A DNA stretch of 64,000 nucleotides. Source: Sva-07 sp963717385 (GTDB lineage Bacteria; Actinomycetota; Acidimicrobiia; Acidimicrobiales; Ilumatobacteraceae). A program made the translations under genes and the position numbers. Positions 7,592 to 17,085 of this stretch are shown here, piece by piece. Numbering within the stretch: position 1 is the first letter of the stretch; each line of letters begins with the position of its first letter. The notes under the pieces were generated by a model, which ran no database searches, had not been told where the DNA came from, and worked only from the letters and a program-made list of their open reading frames with translations. The DNA is taken from contig CAVQWE010000005.1 in NCBI GenBank assembly GCA_963717385.1, positions 248,001-312,000 of the forward strand. The letters run 5' to 3'.

Positions 7592-8539
7592 ATGCGTGTG
7601 GTGATCATCGGCGCCGGATTGTCAGGTCTGGTCGCCGCTCGCCGACTCGTCGAGTCCGAGGTCGAGGTCGTCGTCGTCGACAAGGGGCGTTCGCCAGGTG
7701 GCCGGCTCGCCACACGGCGCATCGGCGATGCCACGCTCGACCACGGCGCACAGTTCTTCACCGTGCGCACACCCGCCTTCCAACGCCAGGTCGACGACTG
7801 GACCGAACGAGGTCTCGTCTCGACCTGGTCGCACGGATTCGACTCCGACGACGGTCATCCGCGACACGTTGCGGTGTCCGGCATGAACTCGCTGGCCAAG
7901 GATCTGGCCAACGGCGTCGATGTGCGGTGCTCCACGATGGCGTTCGCCGTTCGAGCGAACTCCGTCGAGACCGGCTCGGCATGGGAAGTGGCGATCGATG
8001 ACGGCACGGTCATCGACGCCGACGCTGTCGTGGTGACCGCCCCGCTCCCACAGGCATTCGCGTTGCTCGTCGACTCGGGAATCGAACTCGACGAGGCGTT
8101 GATTCGAACCGACTACGACCGAACCATTGCCCTCCTGGCCACGCTCGACGCCTCGCCTGCCATCCCGTCTCCGGGCGGCGTCCAGGGACCGAACTCCGAC
8201 ATCAACTTCATCGCCGACAACCAGGCGAAGGGGGTCAGCGCCACACCGGCGATCACGGTGCACGCTTCGGCGAGCTGGAGCGAAGCACACTGGGACGATG
8301 AGCTCGACGACCTTCGTGCAGCCCTGACCGAATTGGTCCGCCCGTGGCTCGGCGATGCGCAGATCACCCAAGCACAGGTGAAGAAGTGGCGGTTCGCCAC
8401 ACCGCGCTCACCGTGGCCGGATCCGTGCTGGGTGAGCGCAGATGGCACGATCGTCCTCGCTGGCGACGCCTTCGACGGTCCGCGCGTCGAGGCAGCACAC
8501 AACTCGGGTCTTGCTGCTGCTCACGCCCTCGTCGGCTGA
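7592..8539 (+). CDS. renalase-like FAD-dependent NAD(P)/amine oxidoreductase
   Basis: A 315-residue flavoprotein. The dinucleotide-binding motif VVIIGAGLSGLVAARRL is at the N-terminus, followed by VVDKGRSPGGRLATRR, the second FAD contact typical of renalase-like proteins. The C-terminal FAD motif is IVLAGDAFDGPRVEAAHNSGLAAA. GTG 7580 is an alternative start four codons upstream; ATG 7592 puts the Rossmann motif right at the N-terminus as usual. It follows the hydrolase by 18 nt and probably ends that operon. Family members oxidise isomeric NAD(P)H forms or amines; the substrate here is unknown. The gene is convergent with the membrane protein at 8568. Confidence 0.85.
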   Translation: MRVVIIGAGLSGLVAARRLVESEVEVVVVDKGRSPGGRLATRRIGDATLDHGAQFFTVRTPAFQRQVDDWTERGLVSTWSHGFDSDDGHPRHVAVSGMNSLAKDLANGVDVRCSTMAFAVRANSVETGSAWEVAIDDGTVIDADAVVVTAPLPQAFALLVDSGIELDEALIRTDYDRTIALLATLDASPAIPSPGGVQGPNSDINFIADNQAKGVSATPAITVHASASWSEAHWDDELDDLRAALTELVRPWLGDAQITQAQVKKWRFATPRSPWPDPCWVSADGTIVLAGDAFDGPRVEAAHNSGLAAAHALVG

Positions 8540-8567
8540 CCCCCGACTCGCCCAGGCGAACACCGCG

Positions 8568-9173
8568 TCAGGCGGCGACTTCTTCTCCGCAGCGAACCGA
8601 GGCGACCTGACGAGTCTCGAGATCGACGATCGTGACGCTGTCGGGACCGAACCGACGGAGGAAGTCGCTGAACGTGGGAATGTCCTCGCCGCCACAGTCG
8701 CGTTCGATCACCGGCGCGTACGGGATGCGCCACCCGTTGTCGAACACGGCTTGGCCGTCATCGAGATCGACGACCGGAGGCAGTTCGACCGTGGCACGAG
8801 GTGCTTGCGGCAAGATTGCGAACCACACCACAGCGTCGCCGAGCATGTCTGCGAAAACGGCGCACCGGTTCGCGACGTCGAGTTCGTCACAGGAGATCTC
8901 GCCAAAGGTCCCTGGCACGATCGACAGCACTCGTTCGGTATCGAGCGTGAGCACGATGTCGCCGGTCGTCACGCCCATCGACAGATTCGTGGCACCATCG
9001 GTGACGGTTGCCGATGCAATCGGTTCGATCAGGTCGATCTGACGCTCGATGACCTCAGGTTCGATGACCGCCTCGATCGCGTCGTCATCGATCAGGACCG
9101 CACGAGCCAGCAACGCCAACACCGCAAGCGCGCCCAACGAGGCCACGAAACGCCAGTTGAAGAGCTGTCTCAC
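8568..9173 (-). CDS. membrane-anchored exported protein of unknown function
   Basis: An unrecognised 201-residue protein. One N-terminal transmembrane segment (ASLGALAVLALLARAVLI) is followed by an acidic domain outside the cell. The domain contains four Cys (in ISCDELDVANRC, RDCGGEDIP and VRCGEE), suggesting two disulfides. GTG 9173 overlaps the hemL stop as GTGA, so it is translated from the hemB-hemL message. The link to heme synthesis is positional only. It is not a cytochrome: no CxxCH motif is present. Confidence 0.7.
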   Translation of the reverse strand: MRQLFNWRFVASLGALAVLALLARAVLIDDDAIEAVIEPEVIERQIDLIEPIASATVTDGATNLSMGVTTGDIVLTLDTERVLSIVPGTFGEISCDELDVANRCAVFADMLGDAVVWFAILPQAPRATVELPPVVDLDDGQAVFDNGWRIPYAPVIERDCGGEDIPTFSDFLRRFGPDSVTIVDLETRQVASVRCGEEVAA

Positions 9174-10549
9174 GTGTCCAAGGTAGCGAGTTCGCGACGG
9201 GCCGCGATCGCGGCACGGTGCGCTGCCGCGCCGATCTGCTCGAGCACGTCGTCGGTGTGGCCGAGGCCGACGAAGAGCGCCTCGTAGGCGCCCGGGGCCA
9301 TCGCCACCCCTTCGTCGAGCATGGCCCGGAAGAACGCCGCATAGGCCCGCTCGTCGGTGCGCTTCGCGTCGTCGAAGTCGTGTACCGATCCGGCCGCTCG
9401 GCCGCACACGATGCCCAGCAGTGTGCCCACGACCGGGAATGTGGCCTCGAACTCGGCTGCCGCGCACGCATCGCGCAACAACGCAGACAGATGCCGGGCC
9501 CGCGCCATCAATTCGATGTACACGTCGGGGCTCAGCATGTCGAGCGCAGCGAGCCCGGCGGCAGTGGCGATCGGATTGCCCGACAGCGTGCCGGCGTGGA
9601 AGACCGGCCCGATCGGTGACAGGTGCTCCATCACATCGGCCGCTCCGCCGATGGCCCCGATCGGGAGGCCGCCACCGATCACCTTGCCGAAACACGTGAT
9701 GTCGGGTCGCACGTCGTAGCGAGCTTGCGCCCCACCGGAGCCCAGCCGGAACCCGGTGATCACCTCGTCGAAGATCAAGAGTGCCCCGACGCGGTCGCAC
9801 TCCGCACGCAAGCCCTCGAGGAAACCAGGTGCCGGCGCCACGACACCCATGTTCGCCGCGACCGGCTCGACGATGATTGCCGCGACGCGGTCGTCGAGTT
9901 CGGGGATGACGTTGTACGGAGCGACGATGGTGGCTGCCACCGCACCGTCGGGCACACCTGCTGTGCCGGGCAATCCGAGGGTTGCCACCCCGCTCCCACC
10001 GGTGACGAGCAGCGCGTCGGTGGCGCCGTGGAAGTTGCCGGCGAATGTCACGATTCGGTCACGCCCGGTCACGCCGCGTGCCAGGCGTATCGCGGTGCTC
10101 GTCGCTTCGGTACCGGAGTTCATGAGCCGCACCCGTTCGCAGCTCGGCACACGGGCCGAAATCGCTTCGGCGAGCTTCATCTCGCGCGGGGTGGGCGCAC
10201 CGTACGAGGTGCCGTCGGCAGCTGCGGCGCCGACAGCACGTGTGATCGCCGGATGGGCGTGACCGAGGATGACTGCGCCGTAGCTCTGTACGAGGTCGAA
10301 GTAGGTGGTGCCTTCGACATCGGTGATCGTGGCGCCCGAGGCCCGAGCCACCACGTAGGGCTCTCCGCCGACGGCCTTGAACGCCCGGATGGACGAGTTG
10401 ACCCCACCTGGGATGGCTCGGCGCGAGCGTTCGAACAGCACGGCATTCGAGGCAACGCCGGCTCCGGTGCACAACGTCGGAGTGCACCCGGCGCGCTCAC
10501 ATGCATCGGGGTCACACGGAGGGATGCCGACTGCGGATTCGGGGGTCAT
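9170..10549 (-). CDS. hemL: glutamate-1-semialdehyde 2,1-aminomutase with Cys-rich N-terminal extension
   Basis: Converts glutamate-1-semialdehyde to 5-aminolevulinate, the second step of the C5 heme pathway, using PLP. The PLP lysine is in CFGKVIGGGLPIGA; FDEVITGFRLG and SGTEATSTAIRLARG are family landmarks. The protein has 459 residues, about 30 more than usual. The extra N-terminus has four evenly spaced cysteines, C12, C17, C22 and C27 (C-x4-C-x4-C-x4-C), before the normal start region SNAVLFERSRRAIPGG. ATG 10549 overlaps the hemB TGA (ATGA), supporting this start. The cysteines could bind a metal or sense redox state; that is inference. Confidence 0.96.
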   Translation of the reverse strand: MTPESAVGIPPCDPDACERAGCTPTLCTGAGVASNAVLFERSRRAIPGGVNSSIRAFKAVGGEPYVVARASGATITDVEGTTYFDLVQSYGAVILGHAHPAITRAVGAAAADGTSYGAPTPREMKLAEAISARVPSCERVRLMNSGTEATSTAIRLARGVTGRDRIVTFAGNFHGATDALLVTGGSGVATLGLPGTAGVPDGAVAATIVAPYNVIPELDDRVAAIIVEPVAANMGVVAPAPGFLEGLRAECDRVGALLIFDEVITGFRLGSGGAQARYDVRPDITCFGKVIGGGLPIGAIGGAADVMEHLSPIGPVFHAGTLSGNPIATAAGLAALDMLSPDVYIELMARARHLSALLRDACAAAEFEATFPVVGTLLGIVCGRAAGSVHDFDDAKRTDERAYAAFFRAMLDEGVAMAPGAYEALFVGLGHTDDVLEQIGAAAHRAAIAARRELATLDT

Positions 10550-11559
10550 GACGTGATGTGTCCGTTCGCGATCGACTCGGCGTACCACCGAGCGAAGTAG
10601 GTGAGGATGATGTCGGCGCCGGCACGCTTGATCGAGGTGAGGTGTTCGAGTGCAACGGCGTCACCGTCGATCCAACCGCGCTCGGCTGCGGCATGGATCA
10701 TCGCGTACTCGCCGCTGACGTGGTACGCCGCCATCGGCACGTCGAGGCGGGCCGATGCCTCGGCGATCACGTCGAGATACGCAAGCGCCGGCTTGACCAT
10801 CACGATGTCGGCTCCCTCGGCCACGTCGAGGTCGATTTCGAGCTGTGCCTCGCGGGAGTTGCGCCAGTCCTGTTGATATCCCTTGCGGTCGCCACCGCCG
10901 ACGATCGACACGTCGACGGCATCTCGGAACGGCCCGTAGAGCGCGCTGGCGAACTTCGCTGCGTACGCCATGATCGCGACGTCGGTGAACCCTTCGGTGT
11001 CGAGAGCATCTCGGATCACCGCAACCTGGCCGTCCATCATGCCGCTGGGGGCAACGACCTGAGCGCCCGCTGCTGCCTGCGCGACCGCTGCTCGGGCATA
11101 GATCTCGAGCGTGGCGTCGTTGTCGACGCTGCCGTCGGCGGCCACGATGCCACAGTGGCCGTGATCGGTGTACTCGTCGACACACAGGTCGGCCATCACC
11201 ACGATGTCGTCGCCGAGATCGTCGCCGAGGTCGCGCAACGCCACCTGGACGACACCGTCGGGGTCGTAGGCCCCGCTCCCGGTCGGATCCTTGGTTTCGG
11301 GTACACCGAACAGGATCACCGCGCGCACCCCGAGTTCGGCGAGCGACGCAACCTCGGCACGAAGTGACGACCGGGTGTGCTGCACGACCCCGGGAAGTGA
11401 GGTGATCGGTTGTGGTTCGTCGATGCCTTCGCGCACGAAGAGTGGAGCGACGAGGTCGTCGACGCGTAGGTGGTGTTGCGCCACGAGATCACGGATCGCC
11501 GCGGTCCGACGGAGTCGACGCGGACGGACCATCGGGGTCAACTTCTCAGGGCGGGCCAC
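10546..11559 (-). CDS. hemB: porphobilinogen synthase (5-aminolevulinate dehydratase)
   Basis: Condenses two 5-aminolevulinate molecules to porphobilinogen. The two catalytic lysines are in MAYAAKFASALYGPF and IVMVKPALAYLD. The metal-site segment DLCVDEYTDHGHCG has Cys-x-Asp plus a later Cys, intermediate between the three-Cys zinc type and the Asp-rich magnesium type. The start is GTG 11559, set by a leaderless promoter; an ATG at 11532 is also in frame. The protein has 337 residues, the usual size. It forms the message hemB-hemL-membrane protein and is divergent from the Ig-domain protein gene. Confidence 0.96.
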   Translation of the reverse strand: MARPEKLTPMVRPRRLRRTAAIRDLVAQHHLRVDDLVAPLFVREGIDEPQPITSLPGVVQHTRSSLRAEVASLAELGVRAVILFGVPETKDPTGSGAYDPDGVVQVALRDLGDDLGDDIVVMADLCVDEYTDHGHCGIVAADGSVDNDATLEIYARAAVAQAAAGAQVVAPSGMMDGQVAVIRDALDTEGFTDVAIMAYAAKFASALYGPFRDAVDVSIVGGGDRKGYQQDWRNSREAQLEIDLDVAEGADIVMVKPALAYLDVIAEASARLDVPMAAYHVSGEYAMIHAAAERGWIDGDAVALEHLTSIKRAGADIILTYFARWYAESIANGHITS

Positions 11560-11566
11560 GCCGTCG

Positions 11567-11572
11567 AGCCTA
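11567..11572 (-). promoter_or_regulatory. -10 box TAGGCT for hemB
   Basis: TAGGCT is followed by 7 nt and GTG 11559. Only 34 bases separate it from the divergent -10 box at 11607, so the two promoters are back to back. Confidence 0.55.
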
Positions 11573-11606
11573 ACGGTGACGCCCTGTTGCAGAGCCGACC
11601 ACGCGG

Positions 11607-11612
11607 TAGCGT
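11607..11612 (+). promoter_or_regulatory. -10 box TAGCGT for the Ig-domain protein
   Basis: TAGCGT is followed by 7 nt and GTG 11620. Confidence 0.55.
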
Positions 11613-11619
11613 GCTCGGC

Positions 11620-12849
11620 GTGTCGGTCCACGCCTGGTTCTCCAACGACGAAGTCTCGCTCGCTCCGGGCACCACCCTGACCCTGCCGCTCACGATTCAC
11701 AATCTGGGCGACGAGACCGAGTCGTACACGATCGTCCCGGCGGGATTGACGGCGAGTTGGACCACGCTCACCCCCGGCAACCTCACGCTCTTCGGAGGCT
11801 CGCAGGACATCATCGAGGTCACCATCGCTCCGCCGGAGCTGCCGTCGACCACGGCCGGTCCCACCTCGATTGCAATTCGGATCATTCCGCTCGGTGAATC
11901 CGACGACGCTGTCGTTGCCGAAGCCACCTTGATGATCGCGCCGTTCGACGACTGCCGAATCGTCGCGCTGCAACCGATCCAACGTGCACGGCACCGATCC
12001 ACGTTCGAGTTCATGGTGGAGAACCACGGAAACACCGTGGCGAGCTGCCGGTTGCACCTCGTCGACGCAAGCGAACGCATCGATGGCGACTTCGATCCGC
12101 CAGCCGTCGGCGTCGGGCCAGGGTCGGCCACCCTCGTCAGGCTCAAGGCGCGCGCGAAGCGTGGCCTGCGACGCTCCACCCGAACCATCGATTTCGAAGT
12201 CGAAGCCGCCCGCCAGGGACTCGACCCCGTGATCTCGCCGATGTCACTGGTGCAGTCGCCGACGATTCCGGGCGCGGCCATCGCCCGTGCCGCAGCGGTC
12301 GCTGCCTTGCTCGCAGCCGCGGTGTTTGCATGGTTCGGGGTCGTCAAACCGACGATCGAAGACGCCGCAGCCGATCAGGTCGACAGCCGCATCGACGAGC
12401 TCGCCCCAACCGACCAAGGTGGCAATGCCAGCACCGACGACGAACAGGTCACCACGCCCACCACGCCAGTTTCCGGCGGTGAAGGATCCCAGACCGCCGG
12501 CGTGCCGACGTTCTTTCGCTTCGACGTCGCAGCACCACTCACCCAGACCGCAGATGAGTCGACCACGCTTCCCGATGGCGGCACGTTCGACCTGACCGAC
12601 CTCCGAATCGAGAACACGTTCAACGATCGAGGTGTGGCCACACTGCTGGTCAACACCGAGCCCATCTTCATCTGGTCGTTGGACAACGTGCGCGGCTCGT
12701 ACTTCGAACCACGGATCACCCCGATCCGCCTCGACCCGGGCGACAACATCACCTTCTCGGTGCGATGCGACCAGATCGGTGATGCAACCCGTTCGACGTG
12801 CACGACCGCTCTCAACATGGTCGGCCTGGCCGAAGCAACAGACGGGTGA
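11620..12849 (+). CDS. bitopic membrane protein with tandem Ig-like domains
   Basis: An unrecognised 409-residue protein. Two beta-rich domains of NEW3/CARDB-like character are visible at about residues 1-115 and 116-210, each with the LPLTIHNLGDETESYTI or FEFMVENHGNTVASCRL type of strand pair. A transmembrane helix follows (AAAVAALLAAAVFAWFGVV, about 225-243), then a Thr/Asp-rich linker and a C-terminal beta domain with one Cys pair (VRCDQIGDATRSTCT). There is no signal peptide, so the N-terminal domains are probably cytoplasmic and the C-terminal domain outside. The start is set by the leaderless promoter. Its function is unknown; the layout suggests scaffolding across the membrane. Confidence 0.75.
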   Translation: MSVHAWFSNDEVSLAPGTTLTLPLTIHNLGDETESYTIVPAGLTASWTTLTPGNLTLFGGSQDIIEVTIAPPELPSTTAGPTSIAIRIIPLGESDDAVVAEATLMIAPFDDCRIVALQPIQRARHRSTFEFMVENHGNTVASCRLHLVDASERIDGDFDPPAVGVGPGSATLVRLKARAKRGLRRSTRTIDFEVEAARQGLDPVISPMSLVQSPTIPGAAIARAAAVAALLAAAVFAWFGVVKPTIEDAAADQVDSRIDELAPTDQGGNASTDDEQVTTPTTPVSGGEGSQTAGVPTFFRFDVAAPLTQTADESTTLPDGGTFDLTDLRIENTFNDRGVATLLVNTEPIFIWSLDNVRGSYFEPRITPIRLDPGDNITFSVRCDQIGDATRSTCTTALNMVGLAEATDG

Positions 12850-12876
12850 GTTCCGGGGCCCCGAGCGGGCCCGAAC
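12850..12876. terminator. candidate bidirectional terminator hairpin
   Basis: GTTC and GGGCCC pair with GGGCCC and GAAC around a 5-nt loop, with a two-base bulge on the left arm. It lies directly after the Ig-domain protein stop and before the convergent propeller protein stop. No T-tract follows, so it is a weak candidate. Confidence 0.35.
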
Positions 12877-12899
12877 GACGGCGACCCGACGGCGTCGTG

Positions 12900-15364
12900 T
12901 CAGCCGAGACCGAAGCCGGGAAGTCCGGCCATCGGGTCGGGAGCTGCGATCACCAGGATCCGAGACGACGCTGTGGTGCCGTCAGCTGCCTGGGCCACCA
13001 CGGTTCGAACGCCGCCGAATTCACTCACGAGTGTCGGGATCAGGGCGAGGAATCCGCCCTGTTCGTCGGTGACCAGATCGACCTGGCTCCGAGCGTCGTC
13101 ACCGAACAAGATGGACACCGGCGTCGACGGTGGGAACCCACCGCCGCCCACACCGAACTCACGGCCGGCCTCGACTTCGGTGGCATCGAGCAGGAACTTC
13201 GGCTCGTAGCGGCCTTCGCCGTCGGGGACCATCACGGTGTACTGCCCGGTGGGCGTGGCGAGTTCGATGACCGCCGAACGCTGGCCGGATGCGGTTGGAG
13301 TGAACGTGACACCGACCGAGCAGGTCGAACGAGGATTCAGCGATCGCCCCTCGCAGCTGTTGGACGAGATGACGAAGTCGCCAGGATGTGGACCCGACGA
13401 CACGAATCGACGCCACCGAGGTGGGCAACATCGAGATGTTCTCGACGTCGAAGAGGAACTCGGCACTCGACTGGCCAACGACCACCGAACCGAGCGCCTG
13501 GCCGGCCGGGTTGGTCCGCAACATCGGGTCGCCACCGGAACCTCGAACCGTGGTCGACACCGACACCGCCTGGAAACCCTCTTCGGCAACGGTGAGCGTT
13601 GCACTCACCGGACCCGGCTGGCTGGGGGTGAAGGTGAGCCGAACAGTGCAGTCGCCCCCCGGCGGCACCGGCGCACCGAGGGTGCAGGTGCTCAGCTCTT
13701 CGTTGATCTGGAACCGAGTGTCGGACACCGTGACCTTCGAGGGGGTGAACGTGGTCGGGCCATCGTTGTTGACCGCCACATACCATTCGTCGCTCGTGAA
13801 GCCGACCAAGGTGGTGCCCAGATCACCTTCGGCCAGCGCCAACGACGGGGGGCTGGCAATGGTGACGACCTGACGTCCCGGTGCGGCTGCCGGGCACGAG
13901 CTGCGAGGCGGCGAGCGTGTCGAACACGATCGTTCGCCCGGTGTCGCTGAGCTGCGGACCGGAATGCGAGGCCAACGCTGGGCGCACTCCGCCTTCGGTC
14001 ATCGCGACTCGTCGCAACGTGTCTCGAGCCACATCGGCAATGAGGAGGTCACCATCGGTGGTCGCACCGCCTCCGCCTGCTTCGACGACTTGCAGATTGG
14101 TGGCTTTGGTGATGAACGCGACGAGTTGACCGTCGGCGCTGAGCGACGGTTGCGAGGAAGGTGCCGTGCCGGCAACCACTGGATTGCTCCCGGGCTCGCT
14201 ACTCACCAGCGTCATCGCTGTGCGGGTCGGCTCGTCGAAGAGGCCGTTGGCGTCGACGTCGCGGTCGAGGTGATACACCTGACTCGCGCACTCGTCAGCG
14301 CACGGGGGGAACACCGCTGGCACCAGACCCACATCGGTGCTGGTGAAGGCAACCACGCGCCCATCGCGTGACAAGGTCGGCTCGGCAGCGCCGGTCATGG
14401 TGGGGAGTCCGTCGACACGTGTCGACACGAGCTTGACCGCCTCGAACGGGTCGGGCTGCTCGCGGTCCCAGACGAACACCTGCCGGGTGGCGGGGCCTCC
14501 TGCCACTGGCCCGTAACCCCATCCGGCCACCGCCTCGGTCGATGACGCATCGGAGCGGTAGGCGACGAAACGGCCGTCGCCGGACAGTGCTGGCTGGTCG
14601 ATTCCCACGTGGGTGTATTCGGTGTCGGGAGTGATGATCGGCATCCCGGCGACGGGCTGCGAACGGCCGACGCTGCCGATCGGTTGTCCGAGATCGACCA
14701 GCGTGACCGAGGTGAGGTTGCCCTGGTCGAAGAACTCGGTGGCGGGGTGGGTGTAGGCGATCAACGTGCCGGCGCGTGACACCGCCGGGGGGTCGGCGAT
14801 GACGACGTCGTCTCGAGCGATGGGCGCATCGCCCGGGCGTGTCGACACCAGTTCCCAGTCGCCGGGAACCCCGCCGCAGTGTTCGAGCCGTTGACGGTAG
14901 ACGTCCCATCGCAACCCGGTGTCGTCGTCGCGGAAGACGTCGAGTGAGAGTTCGGTGGTGACCACGATGCTGCACCCGTCGCCTGAGAGCACGGGATGGA
15001 TCGAGTTGCCGGGTCGCTGCCCCTCGGGCACGACCGTGACCTCGACGGTGGTGGCGGTTTCACGATCGGTGACGTACACGGTGGACGTTCGCGCATCGGC
15101 TGCTGCAGCCGCCGGATCTCCAGCCCCTGGCAGGCCTTCGTATGCCACGAATCGGCCGTCACCTGACACGACAGCGGACGATCCGAACGCCTGGCCTTCG
15201 GGCGCAGCGGTGGCGACGGTACCGGTGGCGCTGAAGCCACCGAGGGCTGCAGACGCACGAGCATCAACGGCGCTGGCGCTCAGGACGAACCCGGCACACA
15301 GCACACCTGCGAGCGCGCCAACGGTGCGCCGACGCCCGCTCCGCTCGGTCACCTCGCTTCTCAC
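12900..15364 (-). CDS. large secreted beta-propeller/Ig-like protein (two frameshifts)
   Basis: An exported protein of about 820 residues once two extra bases are removed (CCC at 13393-13395 and CCC at 13877-13879). The signal region is RRRTVGALAGVLCAGFVLSASA. TolB/WD40-like propeller repeats follow, each with an LSGDGRFVAY-type strand (VVSGDGRFVAYEG, ALSGDGRFVAYRS, TLSRDGRVVAFTS, SLSADGQLVAFIT). Two Ig-like repeats of the choice-of-anchor-D type (CTVRLTFTPSQPG, CSVGVTFTPTASG) and a glycine-rich C-terminal domain complete it. GTG 15364 overlaps the hemD stop (GTGA), which makes it a translationally coupled member of the rex-hem operon. Its function is unknown; surface binding is likely. Confidence 0.75.
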
Positions 15365-16183
15365 TTCGTGTCTTCCCGTCCTCTACTCGGCTCGTGGGAG
15401 CAATTCTTGCAGCACTCCGGCGATTTCCGACGCGGCGGCCCGTTGCGGTCCGCCGGGGCGGCGACCCCTCGAAGGCGTTCGAGCTCGGTCACGAGTCCAT
15501 CAATGGAGTGATCGGCCGAAACGGACGACACCTTGAGGCCCAATCGATCGGCGACGGCAGCCGTCGACGGACCGATGGCCACCACCAACGGCGGCCCGCT
15601 GGGGCCGAAGGCGCGACACCAGCTCTCGACCGCCGAGCCGCTGGCAAACAGCACCGCGTCGGCCCCATCGGCCGCCGCGACATCTGGCTGCCGCGCAATC
15701 GTGCGATACGCCGTCACTGTTGTCACATCATGGCCCACGTGTCGCAACACATCGGCAAGCGTCGGCGCAGCGATGTCGGCCTGAGCGATCAGGATTCGCT
15801 GGTGGACCGACAATCTCAGCGACGAGTTGTTCGGCCAATGCCTCGGCGCGCTGCACGGACGGGACCACGTCGACGCTGCGGCCGGCCTCGGCGGCGAGCA
15901 CACGTGCCGTTGCCGTGCCGACCGCTGCAAGGCGCACGCCGGGCGCTGAACGGGCGGCCTCGCCGACGCGCTCGGCTCCAGCCGGCGAGGTGACGATCAA
16001 CCAGCCGTAGCGGTCGAGTCGGGAGAGCTCATCACGCAACGCACTCCCGTTGTCGGCTGGCTCGATGACCTCGATGAGGGGGACATGTACAACCGTCGCT
16101 CCGCGTGCGGCGAGCATCGCGCCGAGTTCACCGGGCCGTTCCCGCGTGACGAGCACGCGGCAACCGTCCAGTGCGCCGGTCAC
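15361..16183 (-). CDS. hemD: uroporphyrinogen-III synthase (one frameshift)
   Basis: Closes and inverts ring D of hydroxymethylbilane to give uroporphyrinogen III. The N-terminal half carries CRVLVTRERPGELGAML and IVTSPAGAERVGE; the C-terminal half carries RILIAQADIAAPTLADVL, AVLFASGSAVESW and VVAIGPSTAAVADRLGL, the conserved end motif. One extra base in CC at 15807-15808 separates the halves; correction gives 273 residues. GTG 16183 starts 13 nt after hemC. The last codons overlap the propeller gene. The break is probably sequence error, since heme synthesis depends on this gene. Confidence 0.9.
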
Positions 16184-16196
16184 TCTGTCGCCGCCC

Positions 16197-17078
16197 TCAC
16201 GACAGTGCCTCGTACGACGCTCGGGCAGCCGTTCGAGCGATCTCGAGGTCGGCGGCGCCGCCCGGAAGCTCGATCTCGTCCGACACCGACAGACCGGTGT
16301 CGAGGTCGGCGAGAAACGTCCACAACATCCCGGCACGAACGTGCGCCCCGACCGGCAGTGAACAACCACTGCCGAGTTCTGCCAGGAAGGCCCGTTCGAC
16401 CTCGACGTCGTGGCGGGTGGGCGGATGATCGATCGCAGCCAACGCTTCGCCGGTCGCAGCATCGTCGGCACGGCACTCGACAGCGACACATCCCTGCCCG
16501 ACCGCCGGCACGAACTCTTCGGTGTCGAGCGTTTCGGCGATCCGATCGTTCAAGTCCAAGATGTCGAGCGCTGCCGCAGCCATCACGATCGCCCCACCGT
16601 CGGGAATCTTCGACAGCCGGCGATCGATGTTGCCGCGCAACTCCGCGAACTGGAGGTCGGGTCGAACGCGGCGCAACTGGGCGCGACGTCGCACCGAACC
16701 CGTGGCGACCGTGCTTCCTTCGACGAGCGCGGCAAGCGTGGAGCCCACCAACACGTCGCGCGGATCACGCCGCTCGCAGAACGCTGCGATCATCAGCCCA
16801 TCGGCGGGGGCCGACGGCAAGTCCTTGGCGGAGTGCACAGCGAGGTCGGCACGATCGTCGAGCACCGCACGCTGCACCTCCTTGACGAACACACCCTGGC
16901 CGCCGATCACGTGCAAGGGCACATCGAGGCGGACATCACCGGTGGTCTCGATCGTGACCAGCTCGACCGTGCGACCCGTCGCCGAAGTGATCGCCGCCGC
17001 CACGGCGCCGGACTGTCCGAGCGCCTGACGGGACCCGCGCGTGGCAAGTCGCAATGGAGCGAGGGAGATGCCGCTCAC
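16197..17078 (-). CDS. hemC: hydroxymethylbilane synthase (porphobilinogen deaminase)
   Basis: Polymerises four porphobilinogen units into hydroxymethylbilane. LRLATRGSRQALGQSG is the N-terminal signature, VHSAKDLPS carries the catalytic Asp region, GSVRRRAQLRRVRPDL binds the propionates, and GSGCSLPVGAHV holds the Cys that anchors the dipyrromethane cofactor. The protein has 293 residues. GTG 17078 was chosen because it lies 7 nt after the hemA stop and just before the family N-terminus. It is co-transcribed with rex and hemA upstream and hemD downstream. Confidence 0.95.
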   Translation of the reverse strand: MSGISLAPLRLATRGSRQALGQSGAVAAAITSATGRTVELVTIETTGDVRLDVPLHVIGGQGVFVKEVQRAVLDDRADLAVHSAKDLPSAPADGLMIAAFCERRDPRDVLVGSTLAALVEGSTVATGSVRRRAQLRRVRPDLQFAELRGNIDRRLSKIPDGGAIVMAAAALDILDLNDRIAETLDTEEFVPAVGQGCVAVECRADDAATGEALAAIDHPPTRHDVEVERAFLAELGSGCSLPVGAHVRAGMLWTFLADLDTGLSVSDEIELPGGAADLEIARTAARASYEALS

Positions 17079-17085
17079 GGCGTGC

